Source: Streptacidiphilus anmyonensis
GTDB lineage: Bacteria; Actinomycetota; Actinomycetes; Streptomycetales; Streptomycetaceae
NCBI RefSeq assembly: GCF_000787855.1
Contig: NZ_BBPQ01000008.1
Span: 1 to 32,958, forward strand
Direction of reading: 5' to 3'
DNA length: 32,958 bases
Shown here: piece after piece, positions 31,582-32,958 of the stretch
Layout: each line of letters opens with the position of its first letter
Numbering within the stretch: position 1 is the first letter of the stretch
Notes under the pieces: generated by a model
The model's input: only the letters and a program-made list of their open reading frames with translations
The model's database searches: none
Told to the model about the DNA's origin: nothing
Made by a program: the position numbers and the translations under genes

Positions 31582-32403
31582 TCAGGGCTCGAAGTCGGCG
31601 GCCATCCGCTCGGCGAAGACGGACATGGCCTTGGCCGTCACGGGGCCCGGCGCGCCCGGCAGTTCGCGCCGGTCGATCCTGGCGACCGCCTGGACGTCGC
31701 GCAACGTGCCGGTCAGGAAGACCTCTTCGGCCTCCGCCAGCACCGAGTACGGCAGGTCGGCCTCCTCCGCGTCGGTCCACTCCAGCACGAGCGCGCGGGT
31801 GATGCCCGCGAGGCAGCCGGAGGTCAGCGGCGGGGTGAGCAGTCGGCCGCCGAGGACGACGAAGACATTGGAGCCGGTGCCCTCGCAGAGCATTCCTGCG
31901 GTGTTGGCGAGCAGCGCCTCGCTCGCGCCGTGCTCGTGCGCGCGGGCCAGCGCGACGACGTTCTCCGCGTAGGAGGTCGTCTTCAGACCGGCGGTCGCGC
32001 TGCGCTCGTTACGGGTCCAGGGGACGGTGACGACGGCCGCGGTGTCCGGGCGGCGCGGCGTCCCGCCCACGGCGACGATCAGCGTGGCGGGGGCGTCACC
32101 CCGGTCCGAGCCGAGCGGCGCGACGCCGCCGGTGTAGGTGATGCGGAGTCGGCCGAGCGCGACCGGGTTGGCCTCCAGCACGGCCGCGCAGGCCCGCGCG
32201 ACCTCGTCCCGGTCGGGCGCGGGCAGCCCGAGGCCGCGCGCCGAACGCTCCAGCCGGTTGAGGTGCCGCCGCAGCGCGAAGGCCCGCCCCTCGACGGCCT
32301 TCACCGTCTCGAAGACGCCGTCGCCGACGGTCATCCCGTGGTCGAGCACGGAGACGGTCGCCTCACCGGCGTCCGCCAGGGCTCCGTTGACCCAGATCCG
32401 CAC
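31582..32403 (-). CDS. Class IV aminotransferase (aminodeoxychorismate lyase / branched-chain type)
   Basis: PLP enzyme of fold type IV, 273 residues. VSVLDHGMTVGDGVFET near the N terminus, the Schiff-base lysine Lys141 in LKTTSYAENVVAL, and Glu174 in CEGTGSNVF are the expected landmarks. LTGTLRDVQAV is the class IV C-terminal motif. The family includes 4-amino-4-deoxychorismate lyase (PabC), D-amino-acid and branched-chain aminotransferases; the size and LDHGMTVGDGVFETV favour PabC or a close relative, without certainty. The GTG at 32403 with GAGGAG 8 nt upstream is chosen; extending to 32442 adds a residue run unlike the family. No chorismate-binding partner gene lies inside the window. Confidence 0.88.
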   Translation of the reverse strand: MRIWVNGALADAGEATVSVLDHGMTVGDGVFETVKAVEGRAFALRRHLNRLERSARGLGLPAPDRDEVARACAAVLEANPVALGRLRITYTGGVAPLGSDRGDAPATLIVAVGGTPRRPDTAAVVTVPWTRNERSATAGLKTTSYAENVVALARAHEHGASEALLANTAGMLCEGTGSNVFVVLGGRLLTPPLTSGCLAGITRALVLEWTDAEEADLPYSVLAEAEEVFLTGTLRDVQAVARIDRRELPGAPGPVTAKAMSVFAERMAADFEP

Positions 32404-32667
32404 GGTCGCTCTCCTCGCTGTGAGCCGGGCACCTCGCTGCACCTGATCTTAGTGGGCCCGGTGCAGTCCCCTCAGGGGCACGGGCCCCAGCACGCCCGCG
32501 CCACCACCGCGCGGGCGCGACAAGCCACCCCCCTCCCGCCCGCCGCCTCGCGGTAGCGGCGCCGCCCGGCCACATGCCGAAGGCTGAAGGACCGGGAGCC
32601 GAAGGGCCGAGGGGCCGAGGGTCGGGGGGCCGAGGGTCGGGAGCAGAAGGGCCGAGGCCGAGGGTCG

Positions 32668-32787
32668 GGGGCCGGAGGCCGAAGGTCTCGCCCGACAGCT
32701 CCGGTGGGTGTTCTGGAGGGCCGGGGAGCCGCTGGGGAGCCAGGGGCCGGAGGCCGTAGGTCCCGCGCGACAGCTCGGGTGAGGTTC
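32668..32787. repeat. Two diverged ~45-bp direct repeats
   Basis: Copy 1 at about 32668-32713 and copy 2 at about 32743-32787 share GGGGCCGGAGGCCG, then AGGTC/TC, CGACAGCTC, GGTG and GTTC in the same order and spacing, with scattered mismatches. Both begin with the GGCCGGAGGC core that also forms the 13-bp array, so they are probably older expansion products of the same sequence. Confidence 0.7.
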
Positions 32788-32825
32788 CGCCCGACCTGGG
32801 GTCGGGGAGCCAAGCAGCCGAGGGG

Positions 32826-32958
32826 CGAAGGCCGGAGGCGAAGGCCGGAGGCGAAGGCCGGAGGCGAAGGCCGGAGGCGAAGGCCGGAGGCGAAGGCCGG
32901 AGGCGAAGGCCGGAGGCGAAGGCCGGAGGCGAAGGCCGGAGGCGAAGGCCGGAGGCGA
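32826..32958. repeat. 13-bp perfect tandem repeat, at least 10 copies, T-free strand
   Basis: The unit CGAAGGCCGGAGG repeats without a single mismatch from 32826 to the window end, 133 bp or 10.2 copies, and probably continues beyond it. The plus strand contains 7 G, 3 A, 3 C and no T per unit. No spacers are present, so it is not a CRISPR. The period is not a multiple of 3, so a reading frame through it would repeat every 13 codons. Confidence 0.95.

Larger units (their letters stand above)
32404..32958. other. Gene-free, repeat-rich 555-bp region
   Basis: No supportable gene is present beyond the aminotransferase start. The first 100 bp or so are plain intergenic DNA. From about 32580 the sequence is low-complexity, dominated by GGCCGAGG, GGGTCGGG and GGCCGGAGG words, and passes into diverged 45-bp repeats and then the perfect 13-bp array. 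Open frames here lack ribosome-binding sites and recognisable protein character. Confidence 0.8.

Noticed and set aside
32826..32958. CRISPR array
   Set aside because: The repeats are directly adjacent, 13 bp long and without spacers, and no cas gene is near.

Overview
The window is high-GC actinobacterial DNA with strongly G/C-ending codons, frequent GTG/TTG starts and 4-bp ATGA/GTGA stop-start overlaps. It looks like a member of the Streptomycetaceae. The diagnostic genes are ssgB (sporulation-septum protein), the PIS / PIM-acyltransferase / pimA lipid operon, actinobacterial EF-G2, and an HTH-citrate synthase homologue. Gene content and order resemble the thrS-to-ssgB region of streptomycete chromosomes. 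SsgB differs at a position (128) that, from memory, is nearly fixed within Streptomyces, so Kitasatospora, Streptacidiphilus or another relative is possible. I see no phage, transposase, CRISPR or secondary-metabolite cluster; most of the window is ordinary chromosome.

Left part (1-11.2 kb, mostly minus strand). A five-gene peptide-type ABC importer operon runs leftward in the order lipoprotein, two ATPases, two permeases, with a 14-bp-stem hairpin between the lipoprotein gene and the ATPases. Next come a small membrane-anchored conserved hypothetical and a citrate synthase homologue with an N-terminal helix-turn-helix. The latter is divergent from a DUF2332 gene, with ATTGA repeats in the gap. 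A Tat-exported multicopper oxidase overlaps the DUF2332 gene tail to tail.

Middle (11.3-24.5 kb). The minus-strand operon PIS - acyltransferase - pimA makes phosphatidylinositol mannosides. In mycobacteria these genes follow thrS and a HIT-family gene directly. Here the two halves are separated by about 6.4 kb holding EF-G2, an atypical histidine phosphatase (with the only in-frame TTA codon I found), a DCC-family thiol protein, a large unknown membrane protein, a DUF6412-like small protein and a YidC/Oxa1-like gene that carries a frameshift. Then come the HIT gene, thrS and a large unknown minus-strand gene.

Right part (24.5-33 kb). A DUF4365 gene is divergent from a DEDDh exonuclease gene. 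Two nearly identical minus-strand tRNA-Val(CAC) genes flank a plus-strand isochorismatase-fold gene whose catalytic Cys and Lys are missing. ssgB follows, with a structured upstream region (three 9-bp-spaced TGTGAC repeats and an inverted repeat enclosing a GGGTAT box). A translationally coupled CGNR zinc-finger / LtrA pair, a small membrane protein, a DsbA-like protein, a double-GNAT acetyltransferase and a class IV aminotransferase complete the genes. The last 555 bp contain no supportable gene. They hold degenerate GGCCGAGG-rich DNA, two diverged 45-bp repeats and at least ten perfect copies of a 13-bp repeat that has no T on the plus strand and reaches the window edge.
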